Part shown: positions 5,573-6,396 of the stretch, piece by piece | How positions within the stretch are numbered: position 1 is the stretch's first letter | How the letters are laid out: every line of letters starts with the position of its first letter | Assembly: GCA_020439485.1 (NCBI GenBank) | Contig: JAGQSP010000078.1 | Location: 1-6,396, forward strand | Length of the DNA: 6,396 nucleotides | Source: Acidimicrobiales bacterium | GTDB taxonomy: Bacteria > Actinomycetota > Acidimicrobiia > Acidimicrobiales > Poriferisodalaceae | Reading direction: 5' to 3' | Translations under genes and position numbers: made by a program | Notes under the pieces: model-generated | Seen by the model: only the letters and a program-made list of their open reading frames with translations | The model's database searches: none | Told to the model about the DNA's origin: nothing

Positions 5573-6396
5573 GTGGCACGTAAGTACATCGTCAGAACCT
5601 TCGGGTGCCAGATGAACGAACACGACTCCGAGCGCATAGCCGGCCTGCTCGAGCAGGACGGCCTCGAGTCGACCGATCAGCTCGAGGACGCCGACGTCAT
5701 CGTGCTCAACACGTGCTGCATCCGCGAGAACGCCGACAACAAGCTCTACGGCCATCTGGGTCACCTGAAGCGCCTGAAGGACAAGCGTCCCGATCTGCAG
5801 ATCGCTGTAGGTGGGTGCCTGGCCCAAAAAGACCGCGACCTGATCCAGGAGAAGGCCGGTCACGTCGACGTCGTATTCGGTACCCACAACGTGGGGCGGG
5901 CGGCAGAGCTGCTCAACGAATCACGGATCAGCGGCCCCATCACCGAGATCATCGAAGAGAGCGACGAGTTCCCGTCGGCGTTGCCGGTTCAGCGCGACGC
6001 CGGGCACGCGGCCTGGGTCACCATCCAGATCGGCTGCGACAACAACTGCGCCTTTTGTATCGTCCCCGCGGTTCGCGGAGCCGAGATCAGCCGCAGCTTC
6101 GGCGAGCTGGTCGACGAGGTCGCCGCCTTGGCCGCCGAGGGCATCACCGAAGTCACCCTGCTTGGCCAAAATGTCAACAGCTACGGGCGCGACCTCACCC
6201 TGGCCAACCGCAGCGCCGAGGTCGACGATCTGCTTCGCCACACCACCGGGGCCGGTTGGGCCGACGGCGATCGTCGGGCCAGGCCACTGTTCGCCGATCT
6301 GCTTCGCTCGATCGGCGAAATCGAGGGCATTCGTCGAGTTCGTTACACCTCGCCCCACCCCAAGGACCTTCGCCCCGAGACCATCGCCGCCATGGC
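5573..6396 (+). CDS. miaB: tRNA-2-methylthio-N6-dimethylallyladenosine synthase MiaB (runs off the right edge)
   Basis: The first 274 residues of a radical SAM methylthiotransferase that converts i6A37 to ms2i6A37 in tRNAs reading UNN codons, using two [4Fe-4S] clusters. The N-terminal UPF0004 domain has its three cluster cysteines C12 (RTFGCQMNEHDSE), C48 (NTCCIREN) and C82 (GGCLAQKD). The radical SAM CxxxCxxC is C155-C159-C162 in IGCDNNCAFCIVPAVRG. GQNVNSYG (198-205) and RYTSPHPKDLRPE (257-269) are also typical. The rest of the barrel and the TRAM domain lie beyond the window. GTG at 5573 is the only sensible start, since the protein aligns from KYIVRTFGCQMN onward and no Shine-Dalgarno is present. 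A loop of about 34 residues (206-239) seems roughly 20 longer than in mycobacterial MiaB. MiaB rather than MtaB or RimO is indicated by NTCCIREN and the FCIVPxxRG context. Confidence 0.95.
   Translation, partial: MARKYIVRTFGCQMNEHDSERIAGLLEQDGLESTDQLEDADVIVLNTCCIRENADNKLYGHLGHLKRLKDKRPDLQIAVGGCLAQKDRDLIQEKAGHVDVVFGTHNVGRAAELLNESRISGPITEIIEESDEFPSALPVQRDAGHAAWVTIQIGCDNNCAFCIVPAVRGAEISRSFGELVDEVAALAAEGITEVTLLGQNVNSYGRDLTLANRSAEVDDLLRHTTGAGWADGDRRARPLFADLLRSIGEIEGIRRVRYTSPHPKDLRPETIAAM
6226..6307 (+). repeat. 13-bp direct repeat flanking the extra miaB loop
   Basis: CGATCTGCTTCGC occurs at 6226-6238 and again at 6295-6307, 69 bp (23 codons) apart and in the same frame, encoding DLLR in both VDDLLRH and FADLLRS. 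The stretch between corresponds to the extra loop in MiaB. It could be the trace of an in-frame duplication or insertion, or coincidental reuse of favoured codons for the same four residues. Confidence 0.55.

Overview
The window is ordinary high-GC bacterial chromosome, read as an actinobacterium and most plausibly a member of Acidimicrobiia or a neighbouring lineage. This rests on strong G/C preference at third codon positions, an LLM-class F420-type oxidoreductase, an actinobacterial GAAC-N4-GTTC LexA box, several start codons without a Shine-Dalgarno but with a TAnnnT -10 element just upstream, and the wording of the RecA, MiaB and SerA proteins. The lineage is an inference from protein style, not a database match.

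Layout. Bases 1-3104 are a minus-strand operon read right to left: a CcmF-type cytochrome c heme lyase (3104-1320), a phosphoserine phosphatase (1342-470) and the start of D-3-phosphoglycerate dehydrogenase (473 to beyond base 1). The genes overlap by 23 bp and 4 bp, so they are almost certainly co-transcribed and translationally coupled. A 46-bp divergent gap (3105-3150) separates them from a plus-strand LLM-class flavin/F420 oxidoreductase (3151-4041). A 331-bp gap (4042-4372) holds a possible terminator, a near-consensus promoter whose 17-bp spacer contains a perfect LexA palindrome, and a leader of about 189 nt with alternative hairpins and a strong Shine-Dalgarno. recA follows (4373-5416, GTG start, 347 aa, intact). 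Then come 156 bp with three successive perfect or near-perfect hairpins, and miaB (5573 to beyond the right edge).

How the genes work together. serA and serB are the first and last steps of the phosphorylated serine pathway. Their coupling to a heme lyase gene is unusual. recA is the DNA-damage recombinase and its promoter is placed for direct LexA repression. MiaB is a tRNA methylthiotransferase often found near recA in bacteria; the recX gene commonly found between them in actinobacteria is absent here. No mobile elements, CRISPR arrays, tRNA or rRNA genes were seen. I found no clear new system. The observations most worth a second look are the recA leader RNA, the three-hairpin recA-miaB junction and the ccmF-serB-serA operon.
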